A stretch of DNA of 64,000 nt from Eubacteriaceae bacterium ES3. Lineage in GTDB: Bacteria; Bacillota; Clostridia; Eubacteriales; Eubacteriaceae. The notes under the pieces were generated by a model. It saw only the letters and a list, made by a program, of their open reading frames with translations. It was not told where the DNA came from and did not search any database. The stretch lies in the NCBI GenBank assembly GCA_030586155.1, contig CP130741.1:1420680-1484679 (forward strand). Direction: 5' to 3'. Position numbers and translations under genes: made by a program. Numbering within the stretch: the stretch's first letter is position 1; each line of letters begins with the position of its first letter. Shown here one piece after another: positions 35,917 through 45,563 of this stretch.

Positions 35917-37270
35917 GATAAAGTCCGTATAATGGTGTAAAAAGAAAATGAGCCAAGAGCTCAAACCTCGGTTAAAATAAAAGTACCACCCAATACCTAA
36001 TCGAGGAGATGAACAAATGGCTCAATTAAATATTACACTGGACACAGAACTTTTGCACGGACTTTTTACAAAAGATTCCCGGGATGAGGCTTTTTCAAAG
36101 CTTCTGGAAACAATTCTTAACCAGGTGCTTGTAGCGCAATCGGCTGAGCAACTTGGTGCTGAACGCTATGAGCGATGCGAGGATCGGACAGCTTACCGTA
36201 ACGGTTTTAGGGATCGTGAATTAACAACGCGAATCGGTGGTATCACCCTGCGGATCCCTCGTCATCGTAACGGCGAATTCAGCACGACGATGTTTCAGCG
36301 CTACCAGCGGAGCGAGCAGGCTCTGATGCTGGCAATGATCGAAATGGTCATTAATGGGGTTTCAACCCGCAAAATCGAAAACATTACAGAAGAACTTTGT
36401 GGCCAGAGCTTTTCAAAATCAACAGTTTCAAAGCTGTGTGAAAATCTGGATCCGGTAGTAAACGGTTTTCGTAACCGAACGCTTGAAAAGCATTATCCAT
36501 TTATAATTGTGGATGCTTTATATCTCAAAGTTCGCGAAGACAGCAGAGTCCGGTCAAAAGGTCTATTGGTAGCAACCGCAGTCAACGAAAATGGCAATCG
36601 TGAAGTAATTGGTTTTCAGCTGAATGATACCGAAACAGAATCAAGCTGGGGAGATTTTTTTCAAAATCTCAAAGAGCGTGGTCTGACAGCCGTTGATCTG
36701 ATAGTATCCGATAATCACAAAGGACTTGTAAATGCGATTAAAAAACATTTTCAGGGATCCACCTGGCAGAGATGCCAGACACATTTCTCAAGAAATGTAC
36801 TGGATAAAACGCCCAAAAATCAGCAGTCCGAATTGAAATCCTATCTGAAACGCATCTACAATGCAGTAAATATTGAAGATGCCCGCAACCTGCTGAAAGA
36901 CACACTGAGACATTTTGAATCCAAAGCACCAAAAGCGATTGAAATACTCGAAGAAGGTTTTGATGATGTGATGGCTGTAATGAGTCTTCCTGAGAAATAC
37001 CGGAAAAGACTGCGCACAACCAACAGTATCGAACGACTCAACGAGGAAATCAGGCGTCGTGATCGCGTGATCCGCATTTATCCCAACGAAAAATCGGTTA
37101 TCCGTTTACTGGGTGCGCTGCTTATGGAACAGGATGAAAAATGGTCTTCCGGCAGAAAATATCTGGATATGCAGGATTACTATGAATTTTTAAAAGAACA
37201 GACGGCTGCTGTTTCATCAGCAGCCTAGTTAAACCCACCGAGGTTTTTACACACTATTTTGGACTTGACT
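35917..37270 (+). mobile_element. IS256-family insertion sequence, 1354 bp
   Basis: The left end GATAAAGTCCGTATAATGG, continuing TGTAAAAA, is the characteristic IS256 terminus. The right end, read on the complement, is AGTCAAGTCCAAAATAGTG, continuing TGTAAAAA. An 8-bp direct repeat flanks the element, as expected for IS256. The transposase is intact. It sits between the TauE/SafE and ftsH genes and interrupts neither. Confidence 0.9.
36017..37228 (+). CDS. IS256-family transposase (mutator type)
   Basis: 403 residues, the usual length. GAGGAGATGAACAA precedes the ATG. The DDE residues lie in IIVDALYLKVRED, LIVSDNHKGLVNA and TTNSIERLNEEIRRRDRVIR. N-terminal features (GAERYERCEDRTAYRNGFRD, EFSTTMFQRYQRSEQAL) are those of the Transposase_mut family. 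Complete and probably active. Confidence 0.93.
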   Translation: MAQLNITLDTELLHGLFTKDSRDEAFSKLLETILNQVLVAQSAEQLGAERYERCEDRTAYRNGFRDRELTTRIGGITLRIPRHRNGEFSTTMFQRYQRSEQALMLAMIEMVINGVSTRKIENITEELCGQSFSKSTVSKLCENLDPVVNGFRNRTLEKHYPFIIVDALYLKVREDSRVRSKGLLVATAVNENGNREVIGFQLNDTETESSWGDFFQNLKERGLTAVDLIVSDNHKGLVNAIKKHFQGSTWQRCQTHFSRNVLDKTPKNQQSELKSYLKRIYNAVNIEDARNLLKDTLRHFESKAPKAIEILEEGFDDVMAVMSLPEKYRKRLRTTNSIERLNEEIRRRDRVIRIYPNEKSVIRLLGALLMEQDEKWSSGRKYLDMQDYYEFLKEQTAAVSSAA

Positions 37271-37278
37271 TTTAATAT
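37271..37278. repeat. 8-bp target site duplication, right copy
   Basis: TTTAATAT, identical to the copy at 35909-35916. Confidence 0.8.
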
Positions 37279-37404
37279 TGGTAACAGATATAGAAGATGT
37301 AAATTTTTACAATTGTAGTAAAACACTATATAATAATGATATCAGATTTTTAAGGTTAAATGTTACAAGTGCCTTGAAAATAGACTAAACAAAAGGAGAT
37401 TGCA

Positions 37405-39228
37405 ATGATGGAAGAAGAACCAAAGAAACCGCAAAAAGGGATACTCTATTATTATGGCCTCGTTATTTTGGGCATCCTGGTATTTAACGCTCTGGTCGCT
37501 CCCCTACTGGTTGAGCAAACAATTGAGCCAGTCGGTTATAATCAGTTGCTGGCTGATATTGAATCCGGAACGGTCACTGAAATGGAAATAAACGATCAGC
37601 AAATTTATTACCGTATAGTTGATGCAGACGGACAGGAAGTGGTTCGTTCGACTGGTGCCATGGATGATCCGGATTTTGTGACTCGTTTGCAAGCACATCC
37701 TGAAGTAACATATACTAAAATTGTTCCCCAGGAAATGTCACCATTGGCAAAATTCCTGACTTCATGGTTGCTGCCATTTATTTTATTGTTCGCGATCGGT
37801 CAATTTTTTATGTCTCGGATGCAAAAACGGATGGGTGGCGGCAATGCTATGGCTTTTGGTAAGAGTAACGCCAAAATTTATGTTAAAGCCCAAACAGGCG
37901 TTAATTTTTCTGATGTGGCAGGGCAAAACGAAGCCAAAGAAGCTATGGGAGAAATTGTTGATTTCCTGCATAATCCGCAAAAATACACTGAAATTGGAGC
38001 TACCCTCCCTAAAGGAGCCCTACTGGTTGGCCCACCGGGAACCGGTAAAACGCTATTGGCTAAGGCTGTGGCAGGTGAAGCGGAAGTTCCCTTTTTCTCT
38101 ATTTCCGGTTCTGAATTTGTTGAGATGTTTGTTGGGATGGGAGCCGCCAAAGTCCGTGATCTCTTTAAACAAGCCAATGAAAAAGCTCCCTGTATTGTTT
38201 TTATTGATGAAATTGATACTATTGGTAAAAAGCGAAACAGCGGGATGGGTGGAAATGATGAACGGGAACAAACTCTTAATCAGCTGTTGACAGAGATGGA
38301 TGGATTCGATGGCAAAAAAGGTGTGGTGATTTTGGCTGCAACTAACCGACCGGAGAGTCTTGACCCGGCACTTCTGCGTCCTGGACGGTTTGATCGACGG
38401 ATTCCTGTTGAATTGCCTGATTTAGCAGGGCGCGAGGCTATTCTCAAGGTTCATTCCACAAAAGTGAAAATGGAAGATGCCATTGATTTAAATGCGATTG
38501 CCCGGGCGACGTCAGGAGCTTCTGGCGCGGAATTGGCTAATATGGTAAACGAAGCGGCATTAAGAGCAGTCCGTATGGAGAGAAATGCGATCTCCCAATC
38601 GGATTTGGAAGAAAGCGTAGAAGTAATTCTCGCCGGATATCAGCGAAAAAATTCGCTGATTTCTGAAAAAGAAAAGAAAATTGTCGCCTATCACGAAATC
38701 GGTCATGCTCTGGTGGCCGCTAAACAAAGCGGTACGGCTCCGGTCCATAAAATTACCATTGTCCCCAGAACATCTGGTGCATTGGGCTATACCATGCAGG
38801 TAGAAGAAGGCGAAAAAGTGTTAATGAGCAAAACAGAAGCCTTGCAAAAGATTTGTACCTATACCGGTGGTCGAGCAGCTGAAGCACTGATCTTTGATTC
38901 GATCACATCGGGGGCCTCCAACGATATCGAGCAGGCTACTAAGATTGCCAGGATGATGGTCTCCAAGCTGGGAATGAGTGATACTTTTGGTATGACGTCT
39001 TTTGAGACCCAGCAAAATCAGTATCTTGGTGGTGAAAGCAGCCTCAATTGTTCTCCGGAAACAGCCCGGGAAATTGACATGCAGGTCATGACCATTATAG
39101 CAGGCCAGTATGAAAAAGCAACGGAAATCCTTAAGGAAAACAAGGATAAACTCAATGAACTTGCAGACTATTTACTTGAGAAAGAAACAATCAGCGGCGA
39201 TGAGTTTATGTCGATCTTGTCTGCTTAA
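37405..39228 (+). CDS. ftsH: ATP-dependent zinc metalloprotease FtsH
   Basis: 607 residues. Two membrane helices (about 14-34 and 118-137) enclose a small external domain. The AAA module has Walker A GPPGTGKT at 209-216, Walker [10 protein letters not shown] ending at 271, and the second region of homology around 313-332 ([20 protein letters not shown]). The zinc site is HEIGH at 430-434 with a third ligand near [15 protein letters not shown] precedes the ATG at 37405; a second ATG follows at once. It degrades misfolded membrane proteins and short-lived regulators. The IS256 element ends about 130 bases upstream and may affect its promoter. Confidence 0.95.
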   Translation: MMEEEPKKPQKGILYYYGLVILGILVFNALVAPLLVEQTIEPVGYNQLLADIESGTVTEMEINDQQIYYRIVDADGQEVVRSTGAMDDPDFVTRLQAHPEVTYTKIVPQEMSPLAKFLTSWLLPFILLFAIGQFFMSRMQKRMGGGNAMAFGKSNAKIYVKAQTGVNFSDVAGQNEAKEAMGEIVDFLHNPQKYTEIGATLPKGALLVGPPGTGKTLLAKAVAGEAEVPFFSISGSEFVEMFVGMGAAKVRDLFKQANEKAPCIVFIDEIDTIGKKRNSGMGGNDEREQTLNQLLTEMDGFDGKKGVVILAATNRPESLDPALLRPGRFDRRIPVELPDLAGREAILKVHSTKVKMEDAIDLNAIARATSGASGAELANMVNEAALRAVRMERNAISQSDLEESVEVILAGYQRKNSLISEKEKKIVAYHEIGHALVAAKQSGTAPVHKITIVPRTSGALGYTMQVEEGEKVLMSKTEALQKICTYTGGRAAEALIFDSITSGASNDIEQATKIARMMVSKLGMSDTFGMTSFETQQNQYLGGESSLNCSPETAREIDMQVMTIIAGQYEKATEILKENKDKLNELADYLLEKETISGDEFMSILSA

Positions 39229-39279
39229 AAATTATTACTGATAAAACTATTTTACACGATTATCCTCCATGCTCAAAGG

Positions 39280-39333
39280 AAAGATATCAGAACGATTATA
39301 TGCGATAGTATATGCGTTCTGGTATCTTTTTTT
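39280..39333 (+). terminator. Terminator of ftsH
   Basis: AAAGATATCAGAACG (39280-39294) pairs with CGTTCTGGTATCTTT (39315-39329), 15 bp with one G-U pair, followed by T residues. Confidence 0.85.
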
Positions 39334-39450
39334 AGTATGCACCTAGTTCATTTCATGCAACTTCAAATAATTTGAAATTTTTATAAAAATGGAGTAAACT
39401 TTTATTTAAATAATGCTTTAAAAGTGATTAAAGAGAGGATTGGGGTTGCG

Positions 39451-40050
39451 ATGAATATTAAAGCCTACGATAAACTGATAAAAATCATCATTTTTTTGAT
39501 GCTTGCAACCCTTTTAATTTTTATTATTGATCTTTACAGTAAAGGTATTTTTGCATCAACTCAGTCCTTTGAAAACTATATCAAAAGCTTTGGTCCCTGG
39601 GAAGCCCTTGTTTTTATTGGCTTCCAGATGATTATGGTTATTTTTCCCTTTATGCCTTCATCGATTGGGACTGTTGTTGGTATCATCCTCTTCGGTCCGA
39701 TACTGGGTTTTGTCTATAATTATATTGCCATTTGTACTGCATCAGTGATAGATTTTTTTCTTTCTCGAAAATATGGTGTAGAACTGGTTAAAAAAATGGT
39801 CAGCCAGAAGACTCTTGATAAATATTTCAATGTCCTCAGTGACCAAAAGCGGTTTGAGAAAATTTTTGCCGGGGCCATTTTTCTGCCCGGCGCTCCCGAT
39901 GATTATTTATGTTATCTGGCTGGTCTTTCAACCATGAAGTTCTCCCACTATTTTATCATAATACTCTTGGGAAAAATTCCTTCCATCGCGGTTTTTAGTT
40001 TAGGAATTACCTCTCTGTTTCATTTTCTGCTGTCGCTTTTTACCGGATAA
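39451..40050 (+). CDS. VTT-domain (TVP38/TMEM64, DedA-like) membrane protein
   Basis: 199 residues from ATG 39451, preferred over the GTG at 39424 because GAGAGGATTGGGG lies just before it. It has five or six membrane segments with the VTT core: FPFMPSSIGTVVGIILFGP, a re-entrant loop, and FFLSRKYGVELVKKM, then FLPGAPDDYLCYLAGLSTM. This DedA superfamily acts in lipid flipping and membrane homeostasis. It starts a cluster with a glycosyltransferase fusion and an acyltransferase-like gene on the same strand, which suggests a part in glycolipid or membrane-lipid handling. Confidence 0.85.
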   Translation: MNIKAYDKLIKIIIFLMLATLLIFIIDLYSKGIFASTQSFENYIKSFGPWEALVFIGFQMIMVIFPFMPSSIGTVVGIILFGPILGFVYNYIAICTASVIDFFLSRKYGVELVKKMVSQKTLDKYFNVLSDQKRFEKIFAGAIFLPGAPDDYLCYLAGLSTMKFSHYFIIILLGKIPSIAVFSLGITSLFHFLLSLFTG

Positions 40051-40193
40051 CTATATATCTTTCGTAGACAATGCGCCAATACGATCCAGGCGATTGAATC
40101 AGACCACCATCTTTTTGTAAAACCACGATTAAGGTTTGTATTGATGGGTCTTTGACCCTGTGTGATGTATAAGGAAAAAGAAAGGAGCGGCGT

Positions 40194-42380
40194 TTGAATC
40201 GAAAAATTTTAAAAATCATTATTGTTACTCTGATTAGTCTGCTGGCAATAGTCAGTGCCTATAAAATATATCTGATTGTTAATGAGAGAGATTATCTGGA
40301 TCACAATTATTCGGCCATTAAAACTCTGACTGACAATCAAAATCTAGCAGATTATAGTTTTGCAGTTGTCGGTAATGCCGAGAATTCAAACGATGTGTTT
40401 AGCAAACGAATTGTAGAAAGTATGAATAATGATGCTGATATCGCCTTTCTTATTTCTACCGGTAATGCAGTTCTAGATGGTGCTGAAGAAAAGTACAGGC
40501 TACTGAATAAAAGTCTTGATAACCTGAATGTTCCCAGCATTATCGGCGTTGGCAGCAACGAAGTATCCGATGGCGGTTATGTCCGTTTTTATAATCACCT
40601 TGGACCAACATATTTTTCATTTACCTATAATCAGGATTATTTTATTTTTCTCGATTCGACGGAAGCCACGACTTTTGAAGTTCAGGAAGAATGGCTGCTG
40701 AGTGAACTCGCAATGGCCCGGGATTATCGACATCGGTTTATCATTATGGAGCAAAGTCCTCTTGATGTTACAACCGATGTGGTTGATTATTCTGGCGGCC
40801 TGAGACAAATGTTTTCGGAAAATGGTGTTACCGGTGTCTTTTATTCTGCCAAGGACTATGACCAGATGACAGTAGATGGTGTGGTTTATTACGCATCAGG
40901 CAATGCAGGCGGCTTTACAGACAGCGAGGATTACGGTTATCTGAAGATTTCTGTAACAGAGAATAGCCCGGTGGCTGATTATGTTCAAGTCATGCCGGCT
41001 TATAATAATGTTTTTATGCAGACATATATCGGATTCTGGTATAAACTCCATACCCTCATCTATGTCCAGTTTTTTAATATTATCATTGTTCTGTCAGTCT
41101 TGCTTTTGAGCGGGATTCTGGCTTACCGACGAATTAGCCGGGAAACTGACTACTATCGCGATTTTTCAGTTGCAAATAGAGGGGATTATGATGATCGTAA
41201 ACTATCGATTGCCATGTTCACCAATAACTACCTTCCTTTTATCGGTGGTGTACCCATTTCAATTTCCCGTTTATCGGAGGAATTGAGAAAAAATGGCCAC
41301 AGGGTAGTGATTTTTGCACCTAATTATCCGAATAGCCAAGAAGATGAAAGTGATGTGATTCGCTGTCCTCTGCTGAAATATTACAAATCGGCTCAAATCC
41401 CCTTTCCCATAGCCAATATATACTCACCAAAAATTGAAAAGGCTTTTAAAGATTTTGATCTGGTCCATGTCCATCATCCATTTTGGATGGGAAAAAAGGG
41501 TTTAAGGTTAGGTCAAAAAGCTAATTTACCGGTGGTTCTTACTTATCATACCAGGCTGGAAAAGTATTCACAAAACCTGCCATTTGGTCGGATGATGTTT
41601 AAAAACTTTGTTTCCCACCATATGATTCGAGTTTTTGGACAGCAATGTGATGGCATTGTTGCCCCCACACAATCGGCAAAAGAGTATTTGGAGAATGTTG
41701 GTGTCAGCCGCCCAAAACTGATTATGCCAACAGGGATTGATTTAACTGCATATCATAAAAATGATCTTCAGCGTATCGCTGAAATTCGAGCTAACTATGT
41801 TGATGAGGATACTCTGCTACTATGCTCTGTTTTTAGATTATCAAAGGAAAAAAACCCCGAATTTCTAATCGAAGGAATTGATGTAGTTAGAAAGCTCACT
41901 ACTGTTAAATTTAAGTGTATTATCATTGGCGAAGGCCCGGAAAGAGAACAGATTACCGAGAAAATTAATGAACTTGATCTATCTGAGACGGTTGTCCTCG
42001 TAGGTAAAATCAGTCCCGAAAAAATGGCAGCTTATTACCAGGCCGCAGACCTGTTTGTTTTTTCTTCCCAATCAGAAACCCAGGGAATGGTTTTACTGGA
42101 AGCTATGGCAGGAAAATGTCCTGTCGTCTGTATTCGCTCCAGCGGAACAGATGATGTTGTTCTGAATGGTTTTAATGGCTTTAAAACTTTGGCAAAAACT
42201 GAAGAGTGGGCAAACCGGGTTGTCGATATGCTAAAAGATGACCAGTTTCGCCGAACGATTTCTGATAACGCCTTGACGACTGCTGAACAATACAGTATTG
42301 AAGCGCTTGCAAAGAAACTGGAAGGCTTCTATTATGACTTAATTGCTCAAAAAGGAAGCAAACAAAATGAAATGGATTAA
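40194..42380 (+). CDS. Pseudo-metallophosphoesterase fused to GT4 glycosyltransferase
   Basis: 728 residues from a TTG start with AAAGGAG seven bases upstream. A membrane helix at 5-25 is followed by a calcineurin-like phosphoesterase fold at about 52-265. Every metal-binding motif is altered: VVGNAE for DxH, STGNAV for GD, VGSNEV for GNHE, MEQSP and FYSAKD for the His motifs, so catalysis is unlikely. A second membrane helix at 286-309 leads to a complete GT4 domain (FTNNYLPFIGGVPISISRL, IGEGPEREQI, and SETQGMVLLEAMAG with the E-x7-E motif) like diacylglycerol glucosyltransferases. The phosphoesterase part should lie outside the cell and the glycosyltransferase inside. Confidence 0.8.
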   Translation: MNRKILKIIIVTLISLLAIVSAYKIYLIVNERDYLDHNYSAIKTLTDNQNLADYSFAVVGNAENSNDVFSKRIVESMNNDADIAFLISTGNAVLDGAEEKYRLLNKSLDNLNVPSIIGVGSNEVSDGGYVRFYNHLGPTYFSFTYNQDYFIFLDSTEATTFEVQEEWLLSELAMARDYRHRFIIMEQSPLDVTTDVVDYSGGLRQMFSENGVTGVFYSAKDYDQMTVDGVVYYASGNAGGFTDSEDYGYLKISVTENSPVADYVQVMPAYNNVFMQTYIGFWYKLHTLIYVQFFNIIIVLSVLLLSGILAYRRISRETDYYRDFSVANRGDYDDRKLSIAMFTNNYLPFIGGVPISISRLSEELRKNGHRVVIFAPNYPNSQEDESDVIRCPLLKYYKSAQIPFPIANIYSPKIEKAFKDFDLVHVHHPFWMGKKGLRLGQKANLPVVLTYHTRLEKYSQNLPFGRMMFKNFVSHHMIRVFGQQCDGIVAPTQSAKEYLENVGVSRPKLIMPTGIDLTAYHKNDLQRIAEIRANYVDEDTLLLCSVFRLSKEKNPEFLIEGIDVVRKLTTVKFKCIIIGEGPEREQITEKINELDLSETVVLVGKISPEKMAAYYQAADLFVFSSQSETQGMVLLEAMAGKCPVVCIRSSGTDDVVLNGFNGFKTLAKTEEWANRVVDMLKDDQFRRTISDNALTTAEQYSIEALAKKLEGFYYDLIAQKGSKQNEMD

Positions 42381-42984
42381 TCATGTAATATCTCGAATAA
42401 TTTCAAAAAGTATGTATTCGTACAGCCGATTGGTTTATCACAGCAGTCAGATCCGGCTGAATGGTCTGGACACTATTCGTGAGGATGAGGACGAAAAAGT
42501 GGTGTTCGTTTTCTGGCATGGTGACAGTTTCTGCCTCTACCCTGCTTTTTCAGGCCATGAGTTGTCAGTAATTACAACTATTAACCGAAGAGGTGACTTT
42601 ATTGCCGATGCTTGCCGGCGTTTTGGATATAGGCCCGTTCGTTTACCCGATGAACATCAGGAGAATTTTGACCTGCTGGCAATTGTCAGAATGCTTTCCA
42701 ACTCTAAAACCGACCTGGCTATTGCTCTTGATGGCCCCCTTGGTCCCTACCATATTCCCAAAGAGTTTCCAATTGTTATGGCTCATCTGCTGAAGCGAAA
42801 GATTGTGCCAATTACCGTTAATGTAAAAAGAAAAGTCGTTATAAAACATCGTTGGGATGATTTTAAGATCCCTCTTCCCGGTAATGAGATTGAACTTGTT
42901 TTTCATCAACCTATTCGCCTTAAACAGGCTGACAAATATGAAAAATATTTTTCTGTTATGGATGCTATTAAAAGATACAGTTAG
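42367..42984 (+). CDS. DUF374 lysophospholipid acyltransferase-like protein
   Basis: 205 residues from ATG 42367, with AAAAAGGAAG eight bases before it. The gene overlaps the glycosyltransferase gene by 14 bases, so the two are cotranslated. DUF374 signatures are VVFVFWHGDSFCLYPAF and TDLAIALDGPLGPYHIPKEF, in which FWHG is the counterpart of the acyltransferase HX4D box. Relatives are LpxL/PlsC-like enzymes of membrane or Kdo-lipid synthesis. The context suggests acylation of the glycolipid made by the neighbouring GT4 enzyme; this is inference. Confidence 0.75.
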   Translation: MKWINHVISRIISKSMYSYSRLVYHSSQIRLNGLDTIREDEDEKVVFVFWHGDSFCLYPAFSGHELSVITTINRRGDFIADACRRFGYRPVRLPDEHQENFDLLAIVRMLSNSKTDLAIALDGPLGPYHIPKEFPIVMAHLLKRKIVPITVNVKRKVVIKHRWDDFKIPLPGNEIELVFHQPIRLKQADKYEKYFSVMDAIKRYS

Positions 42985-43016
42985 TATTTTGCTTTATTGA
43001 GTTGACAGGCTCACTT

Positions 43017-43562
43017 TTATTCAGTCAGATCAAAGTATGGCAGATCTAGCCCTTTTAAGATTTCAACCAGCACCTCTGATGAAACTCTTTTGGGGTCTTT
43101 CATCCACCAAAAAAGAAGTTGAGAGAGCCCTCCTGCATAATATGCCATTTTATAATAAATATATGAAGTCTGGTTATCTTTGTGCTCAAACAAAGCAGTT
43201 AAATCGCGAATCGATGCGATAAAAACTTGAACAAAAATCATTTCTTGATGATCACGAATCAAACAATCTACCAGCTTCTGATTCTCATAAAATGCCTGAA
43301 CGAAGATCAAAATAGACATGTTAGCATCCATTTCATATGTTTGTTTCTTTATTATTTCATCAAAAACGTTTCTAATGCAAGACCTTAAAAGCGCTTCTTT
43401 TGTTTCAATTAAATTATAGAATGTTTGTCTGGAAACACCAGAATATTCGCAAATATCTTTAATGGAGATTTTTTCATAAGGTCTTTCGTTCATTAAATCT
43501 ATCAATCCATCAATTAATAAATTCATCGATAATAGTGCTTTTGGATTATTCCCATCATACAT
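43017..43562 (-). CDS. TetR/AcrR-family transcriptional regulator
   Basis: 181 residues. The N-terminal helix-turn-helix reads YEKISIKDICEYSGVSRQTF, then YNLIETKEALL, a textbook TetR domain at about 10-60. The C-terminal ligand-binding part is typical of the TetR_C_8-like group. AAGGGAAG precedes the ATG. It is divergent from the CruF-like gene, and a perfect palindrome lies in the shared region, so it probably represses that neighbour and perhaps itself. Confidence 0.9.
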   Translation of the reverse strand: MYDGNNPKALLSMNLLIDGLIDLMNERPYEKISIKDICEYSGVSRQTFYNLIETKEALLRSCIRNVFDEIIKKQTYEMDANMSILIFVQAFYENQKLVDCLIRDHQEMIFVQVFIASIRDLTALFEHKDNQTSYIYYKMAYYAGGLSQLLFWWMKDPKRVSSEVLVEILKGLDLPYFDLTE

Positions 43563-43647
43563 ATTCTTCCCTTTAAATCTTTCAGCATTTAATAAGAATT
43601 ATTAAGTTTTACAGTTAAATACTTTTAGTCTAAGTTTAAAATTTTTA

Positions 43648-43676
43648 TTGAATTTAAAAGTTAACAATAGTATAAT
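43648..43676 (+). promoter_or_regulatory. Promoter of the CruF-like gene
   Basis: TTGAAT (43648-43653), exactly 17 bases, then a consensus TATAAT (43671-43676). Transcription would start near 43683, inside the adjoining operator. Confidence 0.7.
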
Positions 43677-43684
43677 GCAAAACA

Positions 43685-43698
43685 TTGACACATGTCAA
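43685..43698. promoter_or_regulatory. Palindromic operator, likely TetR binding site
   Basis: TTGACACATGTCAA is a perfect 6-bp inverted repeat with a 2-base spacer. It covers the expected transcription start of the CruF-like gene and lies 123 bases from the TetR gene start, so binding would block transcription. Confidence 0.65.
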
Positions 43699-43724
43699 TA
43701 ATATTTGATATAAGGAGAAGACTT

Positions 43725-44639
43725 ATGATTTTTGGAACACCCATTAGTTGGTTTCTTAATGAAATTATTGCATCTATTTTGCTGCTTATATGTATCGCCC
43801 ATATCGTTAAGCAGGAAAACTCGACGATTAAACTTTTCGAACTGTTTGCCTACATGATTACCGCTGGAATATTTGAAAATATCGGTGTATTTTCAAATGC
43901 ATATTATTATAGTCATCAACGTCTGATGATGTTTGGAAATGTCCCATTTAGTATATTATTTATCGAAGGGGCCATTCTTTATACCACATTTCAGCTTTTC
44001 TCACTACTTAAAGCACCAAAATGGATCATTCCGTTTGGGGCCGGTTTATTGGCATCGATTCAGGATATGACTTTAGATCCGAGTTCAATTTATGATTTAA
44101 ATTTAGTGAATGGGGTTTTAGAAGGACAATGGAATTGGACAAAATTTTATGATGGGGGTTATGTAGACATTCCCTTCTATAATTTTTCTGGATGGTTTAC
44201 AATGATTTTCTTTTTTTCTGTATGTATGCTTACTGGAAGATTTCTTTATGAAAAATATAAAAAACGTTGGATTGGTATTACCTACCCATTTGCCTCAATA
44301 ATTGTTACGGTTACCCTACTAATAAGTCCTATCAATCAGTTTCTGTTATATACAGTTCCCTTTGCAGAGATCAACACCAAAACGAACGAATTGATTATGC
44401 TGCTTTTATTATACACGATTTCAGCTTTATTGATATTCAGATTTGTAAAATATGATAGTTATATTGTCAAAAAGGATAGAATTGTTTTTGCGATACCGAT
44501 TTTCTTACATATCTATGCGATCATTACTTGTATAACTCTAGGGATTACTTATGCTATTTTACCGGTTGTTATTGTCGCAGCGCTACATAGTGCCTACTTG
44601 ATATTTGTTTACCTAAAAACTAAGAATGCTGAACGATAA
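43725..44639 (+). CDS. CruF-like (carotenoid synthesis family, PF04240) membrane protein
   Basis: 304 residues from ATG 43725, chosen because AAGGAG lies eight bases before it; the ATG at 43692 lies within the operator. There are about eight membrane helices. The family pattern is recognisable: a Glu-containing helix (GIFENIGVFSNAYYY), FGNVPFSILFIEGAILY, an Asp-rich segment SIQDMTLDPSSI, WNWTKFYDGGY, and IPFYNFSGWF. In CruF this family hydrates carotenes; whether this anaerobe makes carotenoids cannot be seen, since no phytoene synthase gene is near. It is controlled by the divergent TetR gene. Confidence 0.7.
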   Translation: MIFGTPISWFLNEIIASILLLICIAHIVKQENSTIKLFELFAYMITAGIFENIGVFSNAYYYSHQRLMMFGNVPFSILFIEGAILYTTFQLFSLLKAPKWIIPFGAGLLASIQDMTLDPSSIYDLNLVNGVLEGQWNWTKFYDGGYVDIPFYNFSGWFTMIFFFSVCMLTGRFLYEKYKKRWIGITYPFASIIVTVTLLISPINQFLLYTVPFAEINTKTNELIMLLLLYTISALLIFRFVKYDSYIVKKDRIVFAIPIFLHIYAIITCITLGITYAILPVVIVAALHSAYLIFVYLKTKNAER

Positions 44640-44643
44640 ATTC

Positions 44644-44670
44644 AAAAAGTAGCCGTCAAGGCTACTTTTT
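44644..44670. terminator. Bidirectional terminator between convergent genes
   Basis: AAAAAGTAGCC (44644-44654), loop GTCAA, GGCTACTTTTT (44660-44670). It closes the CruF-like gene and the convergent lipid kinase gene. Confidence 0.85.
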
Positions 44671-45563
44671 TATAAAGTAATAAACTGCACCATGCTGGGC
44701 AAGTTTTTAATCTTAACATCACAAAACTTACCAGCATATTCTCCATCAATGGTCCATGATGCACTGTTTTCAAAATTAAAAGTAACAGTATCAGCTTTTA
44801 GAAAAGCAATATTAACGTTGTCATATTTATGTTCAAACAAGCCCTTGTTAATTCCTCTCAGATCTTTTAATCTTGTTGGATTTTTAATTAAAAGAACTTC
44901 AAATTTGCCATCATCGAATGTAACTTCAGAATCTAAAAACTTCACAACACCGCCAATACTTTTGGAATTGGAGACTGATCCGAAGAGGAAATCGCCTGCA
45001 ATTTCTTCTCCATCTGCTGTTACAGTAACCTTATAGGAGTGAATTTTGGGAAGACTAATGATTCCGTGCAAAATATAGGCTAAATAGCCAAAAGAATTTT
45101 TTAACCATTGCGGTGTGGAATAGGATACCTTTGAAAATGCTCCAAAAGAAGCCAGATAAGTAAAATATTGGTCTTCATTAAAAGCTCCTATGTCATGTTG
45201 CTGGATTTTATCACCCATCGCCGTATTAATGGCCAGTTCATATTTAGTAGGCAGACCTAGAGAGTTTGCCAGATCATTGGTGGTACCAGTCGGTATATAA
45301 CCTAGGGGTATTTTTTTATTTAAATGTGCGAGTCCGGAAATTACTTCATTCAATGTTCCGTCACCACCGGCACAGATAATTTTATCGTAGTCGCTGCCAT
45401 ATTGAATGACAAGATCTGTCGCTTCATATCTTTTAGTCGTCGAGAAAATGGTCGTTTTGCAATTATTTTTGCTAAGCGTACTGACAATCTGATACATCTT
45501 CTTGTAGGCTTTTTGTCTTCCTGCAACAGAGTTTATGATCAATAGAACATTTTGTTTCTGCAT
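44670..45563 (-). CDS. Diacylglycerol kinase family lipid kinase (YegS/DagK-like)
   Basis: 297 residues. The catalytic glycine-rich loop is ICAGGDGTLNEVISGL at about 60-76, and GYIPTGTTNDLANSLGLP follows, both hallmarks of the DAGK_cat family. The C-terminal half is the NAD-kinase/YegS-like beta-sandwich with FDDGKFEVLLIKN and WTIDGEYAG. It phosphorylates diacylglycerol, sphingoid bases or another lipid alcohol. AAAGGAAAGG lies before the ATG. Convergent with the CruF-like gene and monocistronic. Confidence 0.88.
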   Translation of the reverse strand: MQKQNVLLIINSVAGRQKAYKKMYQIVSTLSKNNCKTTIFSTTKRYEATDLVIQYGSDYDKIICAGGDGTLNEVISGLAHLNKKIPLGYIPTGTTNDLANSLGLPTKYELAINTAMGDKIQQHDIGAFNEDQYFTYLASFGAFSKVSYSTPQWLKNSFGYLAYILHGIISLPKIHSYKVTVTADGEEIAGDFLFGSVSNSKSIGGVVKFLDSEVTFDDGKFEVLLIKNPTRLKDLRGINKGLFEHKYDNVNIAFLKADTVTFNFENSASWTIDGEYAGKFCDVKIKNLPSMVQFITL

